Source: Rhodobacteraceae bacterium WD3A24
GTDB lineage: Bacteria > Pseudomonadota > Alphaproteobacteria > Rhodobacterales > Rhodobacteraceae
DNA: 64,000 bases
Assembly: GCA_002967695.1 (NCBI GenBank)
Contig: PUHN01000005.1
Span: forward strand, 1 to 64,000
Direction: 5' to 3'
Shown here: positions 37,366 through 46,439 of the stretch, in pieces
Layout: each line of letters begins with the position of its first letter
Numbering within the stretch: position 1 is the stretch's first letter
The notes under the pieces: model-generated
The model's database searches: none
The model's input: the letters and a program-made list of their open reading frames with translations, nothing else
Told to the model about the DNA's origin: nothing
Position numbers and translations under genes: made by a program

Positions 37366-38067
37366 ATGACCCTCGACCGCCCGATCAAGATAGCCCCGTC
37401 GATCCTGTCGGCGGATTTCGCCGCGTTCGGCGCCGAATGCGCCGCTGTCGAGGCCCAGGGCGCCGACTGGGTGCATGTGGACGTGATGGACGGCCATTTC
37501 GTGCCCAACATCACCTTCGGGCCGGCCACCTGCGCGGCCATTCGTCCGCACATCAAGGGCGTGATGGATGTGCATCTGATGATCGCGCCGGTCGATCCTC
37601 ACATCGACGCCTTTGCCGAGGCCGGCGCGGACATCATCACCGCCCATCTCGAGGCCGGCCCGCACATTCACCGCACTCTGCAAGCCATTCGGAATAGTGG
37701 GAAAAAAGCCGGGCTCGCGCTGAACCCCGGAACCGGGATCGACGCTGTCGGGCATCTGCTCGACATGGTCGATCTCGTCTGCGTGATGACTGTCAATCCG
37801 GGCTTTGGCGGGCAGAAGTTCATCCATTCCCAGCTCGACAAGATCCGCGCCCTCCGGGCGTTGATCGGCGACCGGCCCATCCATATTGAGATCGACGGCG
37901 GCGTGACGCCCCAGACCGCACCGCTCGTCGCGGCCGCGGGCGCCGACGTGCTGGTCGCGGGCTCGGCGGTGTTCCGGGGCGGCTCGCCCGACGACCCGAC
38001 CGCCTATGGTGAAAACATCCGCGCCCTGCGGACCGCCGCGGAGGTCGCGACCGGTCGCGCCACCTGA
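37366..38067 (+). CDS. rpe: Ribulose-phosphate 3-epimerase
   Basis: 233 residues interconverting ribulose 5-phosphate and xylulose 5-phosphate. The TIM-barrel motifs are complete: [29 protein letters not shown], the HLEAG strand, [13 protein letters not shown] and [13 protein letters not shown]. The metal-binding Asp/His pairs are present. ATG 37366 follows GGAGA; the frame is open further upstream but that part is not family-like. It heads a short operon with a thioredoxin-fold gene and gph. Confidence 0.95.
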   Translation: MTLDRPIKIAPSILSADFAAFGAECAAVEAQGADWVHVDVMDGHFVPNITFGPATCAAIRPHIKGVMDVHLMIAPVDPHIDAFAEAGADIITAHLEAGPHIHRTLQAIRNSGKKAGLALNPGTGIDAVGHLLDMVDLVCVMTVNPGFGGQKFIHSQLDKIRALRALIGDRPIHIEIDGGVTPQTAPLVAAAGADVLVAGSAVFRGGSPDDPTAYGENIRALRTAAEVATGRAT

Positions 38068-38107
38068 AGGATGCGGTGTAATTAGCTGAGTCAAAAGGAG
38101 GATCGCC

Positions 38108-38665
38108 ATGGCCCTCGAATCTTCCCCGGTCTGCGAGTTCGGCTGGAGGCCCTCCGACTTCCGTCTTCCGGCCACCGATGGAAAGATCTATGATCTCTCC
38201 GAGATCGCCGGCCCCAACGGGACGCTGGTGATGTTCATCTGCAATCATTGCCCCTATGTAAAGGCGGCGCTCGACCGGATCATCAGCGATGCGCGCAGGC
38301 TGCAGGAGCTCGGGATTGGCGTCGCGGCGATCTGCTCGAACGATGCCGAGAGCCATCCTTCTGACAGCTTTGACAACATGGCCGCCCTAGCGCGGGAAAA
38401 ACGGCTTCCGTTCCCGTATTTACACGATGAATCTCAGGAGGTCGCCAAGGCCTGGGGCGCATCCTGCACGCCCGATTTCTTCGGCTTCAATGCCGCCGGC
38501 GCGCTGCAATACCGGGGCCGCCTCGACGGCGCCGGTGCCGGGCCGGCGCCCGAGGGGATGCGCCGCGAGCTTGTCGAGGCGATGGCGCAGATCGCCGAGA
38601 CGGGTGAAGGCCCGCGCGAGCAGACGCCCTCCATCGGCTGTTCGATCAAGTGGAAGGCCGCATGA
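38108..38665 (+). CDS. Thioredoxin-fold AhpC/TSA family protein
   Basis: 185 residues behind an excellent AAAAGGAGG ribosome site. The peroxiredoxin-like fold has the redox motif MFICNHCPYVKA (Cys-Asn-His-Cys), where the usual peroxiredoxin Thr-x-x-Cys is absent, placing it in the thioredoxin-family group with a CxxC-type site. GASCTPDFFGFN holds the cis-proline and an extra cysteine. Cytoplasmic, with no signal. Substrate unknown; reduction of peroxides or protein disulfides is plausible. Coupled to gph (ATGA). Confidence 0.82.
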   Translation: MALESSPVCEFGWRPSDFRLPATDGKIYDLSEIAGPNGTLVMFICNHCPYVKAALDRIISDARRLQELGIGVAAICSNDAESHPSDSFDNMAALAREKRLPFPYLHDESQEVAKAWGASCTPDFFGFNAAGALQYRGRLDGAGAGPAPEGMRRELVEAMAQIAETGEGPREQTPSIGCSIKWKAA

Positions 38666-39339
38666 AGGCCGCCCCGCGCGGCGCGGTCATCTTCGATCTC
38701 GACGGGACGCTGATCGACAGCGCGCCCGATATCCACGCCGCCGGCAACGTGGTTCTGGCCGAGGAAGGCTGCGCGCCGATCGACCTTGCGACGGCGCGCG
38801 GTTTTGTCGGCAATGGCGTTCACGCCTTCGTCGAGCGGTTGCGCGGCGCGGCGGGGCTGGCCCCGGACCCTGTGCGCGACGCGCGCATGCTGGCGCGGTT
38901 TGAGGAACTGTATCGCAGCGCGGTAGATCTGACCACCATCTATCCCGGCGCGGTCGAGGCGCTCGAAGCGCTGCGCGAGGCGGGCTGGCGGCTGGGGCTG
39001 TGCACCAACAAGCCGGAGGCGCCCGCCCGCGCGGTGATGGCCCATCTCGGGCTGCTCGGGCGGTTCGACACCCTCATCGGCGGCGACAGCCTGTCCACCC
39101 GCAAGCCTGACCCTGCACCGTTACACGCCTGCCTTCGCGCGCTCGGGGCCCGCGATGCGATATATGTCGGTGACAGCGAGGTGGATTCCGAGACCGCCAC
39201 GGCCGCGTGCGTGCCCTTTGCCCTGTTCACCGAGGGCTACCGCAAGCGGGCGGTCGACGAGCTCGCGCATGCGGCGCGTTTCGACCGTCACGCCCACCTT
39301 CCCGGCATCATTGAGCGGCTTTCACGCAGCGCCGGCTGA
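38662..39339 (+). CDS. gph: Phosphoglycolate phosphatase (HAD family)
   Basis: 225 residues. HAD motif I is VIFDLDGTLIDSAPD with nucleophile Asp, motif II is LCTNKPE, motif III has the lysine in TRKPDPAPL, and motif IV is YVGDSEVDSETA. Residues 18-80 form the cap. The family converts phosphoglycolate to glycolate, and the location with rpe in a pentose phosphate context supports it. The start overlaps the upstream stop. Confidence 0.88.
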   Translation: MKAAPRGAVIFDLDGTLIDSAPDIHAAGNVVLAEEGCAPIDLATARGFVGNGVHAFVERLRGAAGLAPDPVRDARMLARFEELYRSAVDLTTIYPGAVEALEALREAGWRLGLCTNKPEAPARAVMAHLGLLGRFDTLIGGDSLSTRKPDPAPLHACLRALGARDAIYVGDSEVDSETATAACVPFALFTEGYRKRAVDELAHAARFDRHAHLPGIIERLSRSAG

Positions 39340-39369
39340 CACGCGGCTCCTGATACACATTCAGGTCTT

Positions 39370-39397
39370 GCAATATAACTAGACAACCGTATATTGC
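39370..39397. promoter_or_regulatory. Perfect inverted repeat before the SQR fusion gene
   Basis: GCAATATA (39370-39377) and TATATTGC (39390-39397) are exact reverse complements with a 12-base spacer. This is the kind of AT-rich dyad bound by ArsR-type sulfide or persulfide sensors (BigR/SqrR) that control sqr and blh genes in other Proteobacteria. No such regulator gene lies in the window, so the link is inference. Confidence 0.55.
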
Positions 39398-39572
39398 GTC
39401 CTGATCCGCAATCAGGAGGCCCCGTGCCATGCAAGAGCCATCCGCGCCCGCCCGGACAGTATCCTGGCGCCCCGCATCGGGCGACCGGGCCGCGGCGCCC
39501 TGCCAGACATGACGGCACTCGGCCCGCAAGGGCGGCCGCGGCCGGAAAGCACATCCAAGAAAGGAACCAGTC

Positions 39573-41258
39573 ATGGAAATCAAGCAGATAGAACCCGGAT
39601 TTGCAGCGTCGCCGCAACTGTCCGAAGAGGATGTCGTGCGGGCGGCAGAGGCCGGCTACAAGACCATCATCTGCAACCGGCCCGACGGCGAAGGCAGCGA
39701 CCAACCGCCCGCCAGCGTGATCGCCGAGGCCGCCGAGCGCGCGGGGCTTTCGTTCCGCTACCTGCCGGTCAAGCCCGGCGCGGTGACGCCCGAAGTGACC
39801 AGGGCCTTTGCCGAGACGCTGGATGGCTGCAAGGGTCCGGTGCTGGGATATTGCCGCACCGGCACGCGTTCTGCCACGCTCTGGTCGCTCGCCCACGCCC
39901 CGAACCTGTCGCCCGACGCCATCCTTCAGGCGACATCCGAGGCGGGATATGACCTCTCCGGGCTGAGCGCGCAGCTTGCCGAGCGGTTCGAAGGGGGCAG
40001 TGGTACCGACCGCCCCGAGACCTTCGACGTGGTGATCGTCGGCGGCGGCGCCGGCGGGATTTCGGCGGCCGCATCGCTTCTCAAGCGGCGTCCGGAGCTG
40101 CAGGTCGCCATCGTCGAGCCCAAGGAGGACCACTTCTATCAGCCCGGCTGGACACTGGTGGGCGCGGGAATCTTCAACCAGGACCAGACACGCCGGCGCA
40201 TGGCCGACGTGATCCCCGACGGGGTGCGCTGGGTGCGCAGCGCCGTGGCCTCGTTTCTGCCCGACCGCAACGAGGTGGTGCTGGAGAACGCGCAGCGGCT
40301 GGCCTATCGCGAGCTGGTCGTCTCGCCCGGCCTCAAGCTGGACTGGGGCGCCGTCGAGGGGCTGTCCGAGACCCTTGGCAAGAACGGCGTGACGTCGAAT
40401 TATCGTTTCGATCTGGCCCCCTATACCTGGGAGCTTGTGCGAAACCTCAAGAGCGGCAAGGCGATCTTCACCCAGCCGCCGATGCCCATCAAATGCGCCG
40501 GCGCCCCGCAGAAGGTGATGTATCTCTCGGCCGACCACTGGCGCCGAACGGGGCGGCTGGACGACATCGACGTCGAGTTCGCCAATGCCGGCGCGGTGCT
40601 GTTCGGCGTGAAGGACTACGTGCCCGCGCTGATGGAGTATGTGAAGAAATACGACGCCACGCTGTCGTTCAATCACAACCTCATCAAGGTTGACGGCGAG
40701 CGCAAGGTCGCGACTTTCCGCGTGAACGAAGGCGAAGAGACCCGCGAGGTCGAGAAGCCTTTCGAGATGCTCCATGTCACACCGCCGCAGACGGGGCTCG
40801 ACTTCATCAAGGCGTCGCCGCTGGCCGACGAGGCCGGCTGGGTCGCGGTGGACCCCGACACGCTCCAGCATGTCCGCTATCCCAATGTCTGGGGCATCGG
40901 CGACGGCTGCTCGGCGCCCAACGCCAAGACGGCCGCGGCGGTGCGCAAGCAGGCCCCGGTCGCGGCGGTCAACCTGCTGGCCCATCTCGACGGCAAGGCC
41001 CCGGTGGCGCGGTATGACGGCTACGGCTCCTGCCCGCTGACGGTGGAGCGCGGCAAGATCGTGCTGGCCGAGTTCGGCTATGGCGGGGCGCTCAAGCCCA
41101 GCTTCCCGAAATGGCTTCTTGACGGCACCAAGCCCACCCGCCGCGCCTGGTTCCTGAAGGAACGGATGTTGCCGCCAATGTACTGGCACGGCATGTTCAA
41201 GGGCCGCGAATACCTGGCCGAGCCGAATCTGAAGTTCGAGAAGATCGCCGCGGAATAA
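39573..41258 (+). CDS. Fusion of a DUF442 phosphatase/sulfurtransferase-like domain and sulfide:quinone oxidoreductase
   Basis: 561 residues. Residues 1-140 are a DUF442 (TIGR01244, Blh N-terminal) domain with the Cys-x5-Arg loop LGYCRTGTRSATL (Cys94, Arg99), a tyrosine-phosphatase-like fold linked to sulfane sulfur transfer. Residues 150-561 are a type II SQR: FDVVIVGGGAGGISAA binds FAD. Two cysteines in PIKCAGAPQKVMYL and GDGCSAPNAKTAAA correspond to the catalytic pair of human SQOR. The C-terminal ERMLPPMYWHGMFKG helps membrane docking. It oxidises sulfide to persulfide and passes electrons to quinone. It is followed by a SulP carrier. Confidence 0.88.
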   Translation: MEIKQIEPGFAASPQLSEEDVVRAAEAGYKTIICNRPDGEGSDQPPASVIAEAAERAGLSFRYLPVKPGAVTPEVTRAFAETLDGCKGPVLGYCRTGTRSATLWSLAHAPNLSPDAILQATSEAGYDLSGLSAQLAERFEGGSGTDRPETFDVVIVGGGAGGISAAASLLKRRPELQVAIVEPKEDHFYQPGWTLVGAGIFNQDQTRRRMADVIPDGVRWVRSAVASFLPDRNEVVLENAQRLAYRELVVSPGLKLDWGAVEGLSETLGKNGVTSNYRFDLAPYTWELVRNLKSGKAIFTQPPMPIKCAGAPQKVMYLSADHWRRTGRLDDIDVEFANAGAVLFGVKDYVPALMEYVKKYDATLSFNHNLIKVDGERKVATFRVNEGEETREVEKPFEMLHVTPPQTGLDFIKASPLADEAGWVAVDPDTLQHVRYPNVWGIGDGCSAPNAKTAAAVRKQAPVAAVNLLAHLDGKAPVARYDGYGSCPLTVERGKIVLAEFGYGGALKPSFPKWLLDGTKPTRRAWFLKERMLPPMYWHGMFKGREYLAEPNLKFEKIAAE

Positions 41259-41319
41259 TCCGCCATCCACACGGCCGGGGCGGCCTGCGAGCCGCCCCGT
41301 CAACCTGGTGAGTCGAGAG

Positions 41320-43101
41320 ATGTTCAAGCGTTATTTTCCCATTCTGCAATGGGCGCCGCTCTATGATCGCGCGACGCTCGTTGACGATCTCGTCGCGGCG
41401 GTGATCGTCACGATCATGCTGATCCCGCAATCGCTGGCCTATGCGCTGCTTGCGGGGCTGCCGGCGGAGGTGGGGCTCTATGCCTCAATCGCGCCGCTGC
41501 TGATCTATGCCGTGTTCGGCACGTCGCGCACGCTGGCGGTCGGGCCGGTTGCGGTGGCCTCGCTGATGACGGCGGCCGCGGCGGGCCAGCTCGCCGCGCA
41601 GGGCACGCCCGAATACATCACCGCCGCGGTGATGTTGGCGTTTATCTCCGGGGCGATGCTGACGGTGATGGGGCTTCTGCGGTTGGGCTTTCTGGCCAAC
41701 TTCCTCAGCCACCCGGTGATTTCGGGGTTCATCACCGCCTCGGGGCTGATCATCGCAGCCAGCCAGCTGCGCCACATTCTGGGGGTCGAGGCGCATGGGC
41801 ACAATCTGGTGCAGATACTGTTCTCGCTGGGCGCGCATCTGCACGAGGTCAACATCCCCACGCTAATCATCGGTGTCTTCGCCACCGGCTTTCTGTTCTG
41901 GGTGCGCGGTAATCTCAAGCCGCTTCTGGCCCGGCTCGGGATCACCGGACGGATCGCCGGCGTGCTCACCCGCACGGGGCCGGTCTTTGCCGTCGCCGCC
42001 ACGACGCTGGCCACATGGGCTCTGGCGCTCAATGGCGCGGGGGTTGCGGTGGTGGGCGCGGTCCCGCAGGGGCTGCCGGATCTCGTCGCCCCCTCTTTCG
42101 ACCCCGAGCTTTGGCGCCGCGTCGCGGTGCCCGCCCTGCTGATCTCCATCGTCGGTTATGTCGAGACGATCTCGGTCGCCCAGACGCTGGCGGCCAAGCG
42201 GCGCCAGCGCGTCGATCCCAATCAGGAGCTCATCGGCCTGGGCACCGCCAATATCGGTGCGGCGGTTTCGGGCGGCTTTCCGGTCACCGGCGGGTTCTCG
42301 CGCTCGGTCGTCAATTTCGACGCGGGCGCCCAGACCCCGGCGGCGGGGGCCTATACCGCGCTGGGGATCGCGCTGGCGACGATGTTTCTCACCCCCCTGC
42401 TCTTCTTCCTGCCCAAGGCCACTCTGGCGGCCACGATCATCGTCGCCGTGCTCAGCCTGATCGACCTTGGCGCGATCCGGCGCACCTGGGTCTATTCCAA
42501 GGCCGATTTCGCCGCGATGGCGGCGACGATCCTGGTCACGCTCGGCTTCGGGGTGGAGCTGGGCATCATCGCGGGCGTGGCACTGTCGCTGTTTCTGCAC
42601 CTCTACCGCACGTCGCGCCCCCATGCCGCCGTGGTGGGTCAGGTGCCGGGAACGGAGCATTTCCGCAACATCCGGCGCCACGCCGTCGATCTCGACCCCG
42701 AGGTGCTGTCGATCCGGGTGGATGAGAGCCTGTATTTCCCCAATGCGCGGTATCTGGAGGATCTCGTGCTCGACGCCGTCACCGGCGACGACAAGCTGCA
42801 CCATGTCGTGCTGATGTTCTCGGCCGTCAACGAGGTGGACGCCTCGGCGCTGGAATCGCTCGAGGCGATCAATGAACGCCTGCGCGACAGCGGGATCACG
42901 CTGCACCTGTCCGAGGTCAAGGGCCCGGTGATGGACCGGCTGCGCCGCTCGCATCTGCTCGACGATCTGACCGGCGAGGTGTATCTGACCCACTTCGATG
43001 CGATGCTCGCGCTTTCGCCCGACCGCACGCGCGCGGCCCTCGAGGCTCCGCGCAGCGAGACCCGGCGCGAGCTTCTCGAGGCGAAGCCTTCGGCGGGCTG
43101 A
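41320..43101 (+). CDS. SulP-family anion transporter with STAS domain
   Basis: 593 residues from ATG 41320; a GTG at 41308 is an alternative. Start MFKRYFPILQWAPLYDRATL and the SulP signature IVTIMLIPQSLAYALLAGLP define the family. About 12-14 membrane segments are followed by a cytoplasmic STAS domain (residues 430-570, FSAVNEVDASALESLEAIN). SulP proteins move sulfate, bicarbonate or other anions. Its position 60 bases after the SQR fusion suggests it exchanges sulfur oxyanions linked to sulfide oxidation, but the ion is not proven. Confidence 0.88.
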   Translation: MFKRYFPILQWAPLYDRATLVDDLVAAVIVTIMLIPQSLAYALLAGLPAEVGLYASIAPLLIYAVFGTSRTLAVGPVAVASLMTAAAAGQLAAQGTPEYITAAVMLAFISGAMLTVMGLLRLGFLANFLSHPVISGFITASGLIIAASQLRHILGVEAHGHNLVQILFSLGAHLHEVNIPTLIIGVFATGFLFWVRGNLKPLLARLGITGRIAGVLTRTGPVFAVAATTLATWALALNGAGVAVVGAVPQGLPDLVAPSFDPELWRRVAVPALLISIVGYVETISVAQTLAAKRRQRVDPNQELIGLGTANIGAAVSGGFPVTGGFSRSVVNFDAGAQTPAAGAYTALGIALATMFLTPLLFFLPKATLAATIIVAVLSLIDLGAIRRTWVYSKADFAAMAATILVTLGFGVELGIIAGVALSLFLHLYRTSRPHAAVVGQVPGTEHFRNIRRHAVDLDPEVLSIRVDESLYFPNARYLEDLVLDAVTGDDKLHHVVLMFSAVNEVDASALESLEAINERLRDSGITLHLSEVKGPVMDRLRRSHLLDDLTGEVYLTHFDAMLALSPDRTRAALEAPRSETRRELLEAKPSAG

Positions 43102-43282
43102 GCGCGCAGGCTCTGGCGGGGGTCTCCGGCCCGGTCGGGGCCCCGCGCCGGCGCTCGCGCGCCGCGCCGCGTGGAAACGGCAGATGCCCTGCCCCTCTTT
43201 TCCATGCGTCAAGAAAATGCGATATTTCAGTGTCAGCATTGGATAGCCGGCGCGCGGCGCGACGAGTAGGGGGAGGCAGAGC

Positions 43283-44134
43283 ATGCGTGACCGGAAAGCC
43301 CCGGCCGAAAGCGCGGCACCTCCGGCCAGCCCGGCGGAGGCCCTGGTCGCACCCGATCTGATCCCCGACAGTCAAGCGCCCTGTCTGGCTAAGATCGAGG
43401 CAATTCTCGCCGCCGGCAGCATCGAGGAGCTTTGGCAGCGACATGTCGAGATCATGGCCGATTTCGGCTTTGACCGGTTGCTCTATGGTTTCAAGAACTT
43501 CCTGCAGGAGCCGTCGGTCGACAATCTCGACGATTTTCTCGTTCTGTCGAACCATCCCAAGTCATATCTCGATGGCTATATCCGCGACGGGTTGTATCGT
43601 CATGCGCCGATGCTGCACTGGGCCAGCCGGAATGTCGGGGCGACCAGCTGGCGCAGGGCGCAGGAGCGCCACGCCCGCGGCGAGATGACCGAGGGCGAGC
43701 GCCGTGTCATCGAGTTCAATCGCCGCCATGGCGTGATTGCGGGCTACACGATCAGCTTTCTCGACAATGTCCTGACCCGTTCGCGCGGCGCCATCGCGCT
43801 GTGCGCGCGCGCAGGGCTCGACATGGACGACGTCGACGCGATCTGGGCGCAATACGGCCGCCAGATCATGCTGATCAACTCGATCACCCACATGCGGGTG
43901 TGCCTGATGCCCCAGCCCACCCCTCAAAGCGATCTGACCCCCCGCCAGCGCGAGACGCTCGAAGGCGTCGGCGCGGGCAAGACGGCTCAGCAGATCGCCC
44001 GTCAGATGGGGGTAAGCCGCGCCACCGTGGAAAAGCATCTCAGGCTCGCGCGCGAGGCTCTGGGCGTGCAGACGACGGCACAGGCCGTTCTCATGGCATC
44101 CTTCAAGAATCAAATCTACGTGATGCCGGCCTAG
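43283..44134 (+). CDS. LuxR-family regulator with autoinducer-binding-type domain
   Basis: 283 residues. An unstructured Pro/Ala-rich start (residues 1-30) precedes an autoinducer-binding-like domain (residues 45-200). The C-terminal GerE helix-turn-helix is QSDLTPRQRETLEGVGAGKT then QIARQMGVSRATVEKHL. No luxI-type synthase gene is nearby, so it is a solo regulator. The key Trp/Tyr/Asp lactone contacts are not obvious, so the ligand may differ. Strong GGGGGAGG ribosome site. Confidence 0.85.
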   Translation: MRDRKAPAESAAPPASPAEALVAPDLIPDSQAPCLAKIEAILAAGSIEELWQRHVEIMADFGFDRLLYGFKNFLQEPSVDNLDDFLVLSNHPKSYLDGYIRDGLYRHAPMLHWASRNVGATSWRRAQERHARGEMTEGERRVIEFNRRHGVIAGYTISFLDNVLTRSRGAIALCARAGLDMDDVDAIWAQYGRQIMLINSITHMRVCLMPQPTPQSDLTPRQRETLEGVGAGKTAQQIARQMGVSRATVEKHLRLAREALGVQTTAQAVLMASFKNQIYVMPA

Positions 44135-44210
44135 AACGCCGCGACCCTCGCATCTGCAGCACGATTTTTTACCATAGGGTAAGGGTTTCCCCACTTTTTC
44201 CGCGGGCGAT

Positions 44211-44365
44211 CCCGTGTCACCTTGGCTATGTTCCGTGAGTGGTGGCTTCGGCCATGGGAACACATGCGCTGCCGGGTGTTTTGCGTTTTTCCGTGCGGCG
44301 CCGGGGCTAGTTCGTTCGGCCCCTGGAACCTTGACGCCACGTCGCGCCAAGGGGGAAACTGGAGC
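44211..44365 (+). ncRNA. ssrS: Probable 6S RNA
   Basis: The transcript folds into a long interrupted rod. The closing stem is CCTTGGC (44220-44226) with GCCAAGG (44346-44352), the apical stem GCGCTGC (44266-44272) with GCGGCGC (44295-44301), and a side hairpin GGGGC/GCCCC (44303-44323) sits on the 3' side of an open central region. This is the 6S RNA layout that mimics an open promoter and binds RNA polymerase. No protein frame here is convincing, and a strong plus-strand terminator follows. The identification rests on structure, not alignment; ends are approximate. Confidence 0.5.
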
Positions 44366-44410
44366 CTGCGCCCTCATCCCCAATCCGGTGCAGCGGCTCC
44401 CGAATCCTGC

Positions 44411-44446
44411 GGTGCAGCCAATTACCGGCTGCACCGTTTTCGTTTT
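44411..44446 (+). terminator. Rho-independent terminator, plus strand
   Basis: GGTGCAGCC (44411-44419) pairs perfectly with GGCTGCACC (44427-44435), then GTTTTCGTTTT. It ends plus-strand transcription from the probable 6S RNA or luxR. It lies between these and the convergent tsf gene. Confidence 0.9.
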
Positions 44447-44500
44447 AGGCCCGGACGGGCGCGCGCCGGACGGGATGAGAAGCGCCCGACGCGGCCCAGA

Positions 44501-45376
44501 TCACCCGCCCAGGGTCTTGGCGACCTCGGCGGCGAAGTCCTCTTCCTTCTTTTCGATCCCTTCGCCCACGGCCATGCGGATATAGCCGGTGATCTCGGCG
44601 CCGGCCTCGTCGGCGGCCTGCTTGACCGTCTTGTCGGGGTCGACGACGAATTTCTGGCCCAGCAGCGTGACCTCTTCGAAGAACTTGCCCATCCGCCCGG
44701 CGATCATTTTCTCGATCACCTGCTCGGGCTTGCCGGATTCACGGGCCTGCTCGGTCAGCACCGCCTTTTCGCGCGCGATCAGCGCCGGGTCCAGATCGTC
44801 CTCCGACAACGACGCCGGGCTCGTCGCGGCGACATGCATCGCCACCTGCCGCCCGAATTCGGGGCTGCCGCCCTTGAGCGCGACCAGCACGCCGATCTTG
44901 CCCATGCCCTCGGCCACCTGGTTGTGGACATAGGAGACGACCGTGTCGCCTTCGAGCACGGCCATCCGGCGCAGGGTCATGTTCTCGCCGATCTTGGCGA
45001 TCGCGTCGGTCAGCGCGGTCTCGACCGGCTTGCCGCCCAGATCGGCGGCCATGAGCCCGTCGAGATCGTCGGCGCCCAGCGCGGCCTGGGTAATGCTGCC
45101 GACCAGCGCCTGGAACTCGGCGTTCTTGGCGACGAAATCGGTCTCGGCGTTGACCTCGACCGCCACGCCGCGGCCGTCGCGCACGGCCACGCCCACAAGC
45201 CCCTCGGCGGCGGTGCGGCCCGATTTCTTGGCCGCTTTCGACAGCCCCTTGGTGCGCAGCCAGTCCTGGGCGGCCTGCATGTCGCCATCGGTTTCCTGCA
45301 GCGCCTTCTTGGCGTCCATCATGCCTGCGCCGGTGCTTTCGCGCAGTTCCTTCACCATGCTAGCGGTGATTGCCAT
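44501..45376 (-). CDS. tsf: Translation elongation factor Ts
   Basis: 291 residues; exchanges GDP for GTP on EF-Tu. The N-terminal [20 protein letters not shown] and [13 protein letters not shown] form the UBA-like domain, and [10 protein letters not shown] is the TDFV signature that contacts EF-Tu. ATG 45376 follows GGAGAG. It is downstream of rpsB, the universal order. Confidence 0.97.
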   Translation of the reverse strand: MAITASMVKELRESTGAGMMDAKKALQETDGDMQAAQDWLRTKGLSKAAKKSGRTAAEGLVGVAVRDGRGVAVEVNAETDFVAKNAEFQALVGSITQAALGADDLDGLMAADLGGKPVETALTDAIAKIGENMTLRRMAVLEGDTVVSYVHNQVAEGMGKIGVLVALKGGSPEFGRQVAMHVAATSPASLSEDDLDPALIAREKAVLTEQARESGKPEQVIEKMIAGRMGKFFEEVTLLGQKFVVDPDKTVKQAADEAGAEITGYIRMAVGEGIEKKEEDFAAEVAKTLGG

Positions 45377-45452
45377 CTCGGCTCTCCTCGTCATTGCGTC
45401 CATGGCCGGGCGGGATCGCACCGCCCGGCCGGAATCGTCTCGAAACGCGGGC

Positions 45453-46265
45453 TCAGCTTTCGCTCTGGGCGCTCTCGGCGCCGGCGGTCGGCGCCTCCTC
45501 GGCGGGCGCCTGCTCGCTCAGCGCCTCTTCCTGGGGGCTTTCGGCCATCTCGCCCAGATCGACGCCGGCGGCGCCGAGCTGCGCGGACATCCCGTCGAGC
45601 GCGGCGCGGCTGACCAGATCGCAGTAAAGGGCGATGGCGCGCGCAGCGTCGTCATTGCCGGGGATGAGGTGATCCACCCCGGCAGGCGACGCATTGGTAT
45701 CGACCACCGCGACCACCGGAATGCCGAGTTTCCTGGCCTCGGAGACGGCCAGATCCTCCTTGTTGACGTCGATGACGAACAAAAGGTCGGGAACGCCGCC
45801 CATGTCACGGATGCCGCCGAGATTGGCCTGCAGCTTTTCCTGCTCGCGCTCAAGGCCCAGCCGCTCTTTCTTGGTCATGCCCTCGGCGCCGGCCTCGAGC
45901 TGCTCGTCGATGGCCTTGAGGCGCGCGATGGAGTGCGACACCGTTTTCCAGTTGGTCAGGGTCCCGCCCAGCCAGCGATGGTTCATGTAGTACTGCGCGC
46001 ATCTCTCGGCGGCGTCGGCGATCGGCTTGGCCGCCTGCCGCTTGGTGCCGACGAAAAGAATGCGGCCGCCCTTGGCCACCGTCTCGCGGATGACGTTGAG
46101 CGCGGCATCGAGCATCGGCACGGTCTGGGTGAGATCGACGATGTGGATGCCGTTGCGCTCTCCATAGATGAAGGGCGCCATGCGCGGATTCCAGCGCTGG
46201 GTCTGGTGGCCGTAATGCACGCCAGCTTCCAGAAGCTGGCGCAGGGTGAAATCGGGAAGCGCCAT
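45453..46265 (-). CDS. rpsB: 30S ribosomal protein S2
   Basis: 270 residues, of which about 235 are the conserved S2 fold ([54 protein letters not shown]-type loop, [17 protein letters not shown]). The last 35 residues are an acidic alanine-rich tail, normal in alphaproteobacteria. Start at 46265 with AAAGGAA upstream. Upstream on the minus strand, 46266-46439 should hold the promoter and untranslated leader. Confidence 0.97.
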   Translation of the reverse strand: MALPDFTLRQLLEAGVHYGHQTQRWNPRMAPFIYGERNGIHIVDLTQTVPMLDAALNVIRETVAKGGRILFVGTKRQAAKPIADAAERCAQYYMNHRWLGGTLTNWKTVSHSIARLKAIDEQLEAGAEGMTKKERLGLEREQEKLQANLGGIRDMGGVPDLLFVIDVNKEDLAVSEARKLGIPVVAVVDTNASPAGVDHLIPGNDDAARAIALYCDLVSRAALDGMSAQLGAAGVDLGEMAESPQEEALSEQAPAEEAPTAGAESAQSES

Positions 46266-46439
46266 AACGTGTTCCTTTCCGGTTTGCGCCGCGGCGGAAA
46301 TTTCAGGGCGCGAACGCCCCAACCGGCGGACCGTCACGGGATGTCTCCCCGCGCGGCCCATCTTCCGCCTGTGAAGTGTCCGCGCGAATACTCCGCTTTG
46401 CCGCGCGGCGCAAGCCCTCGCCGGCCGGAGTCGCCCCTG

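Noticed and set aside
39288-41327. 679-codon minus-strand frame opposite the SQR fusion
   Set aside because: No family resemblance, and the sense strand codes an intact FAD enzyme.
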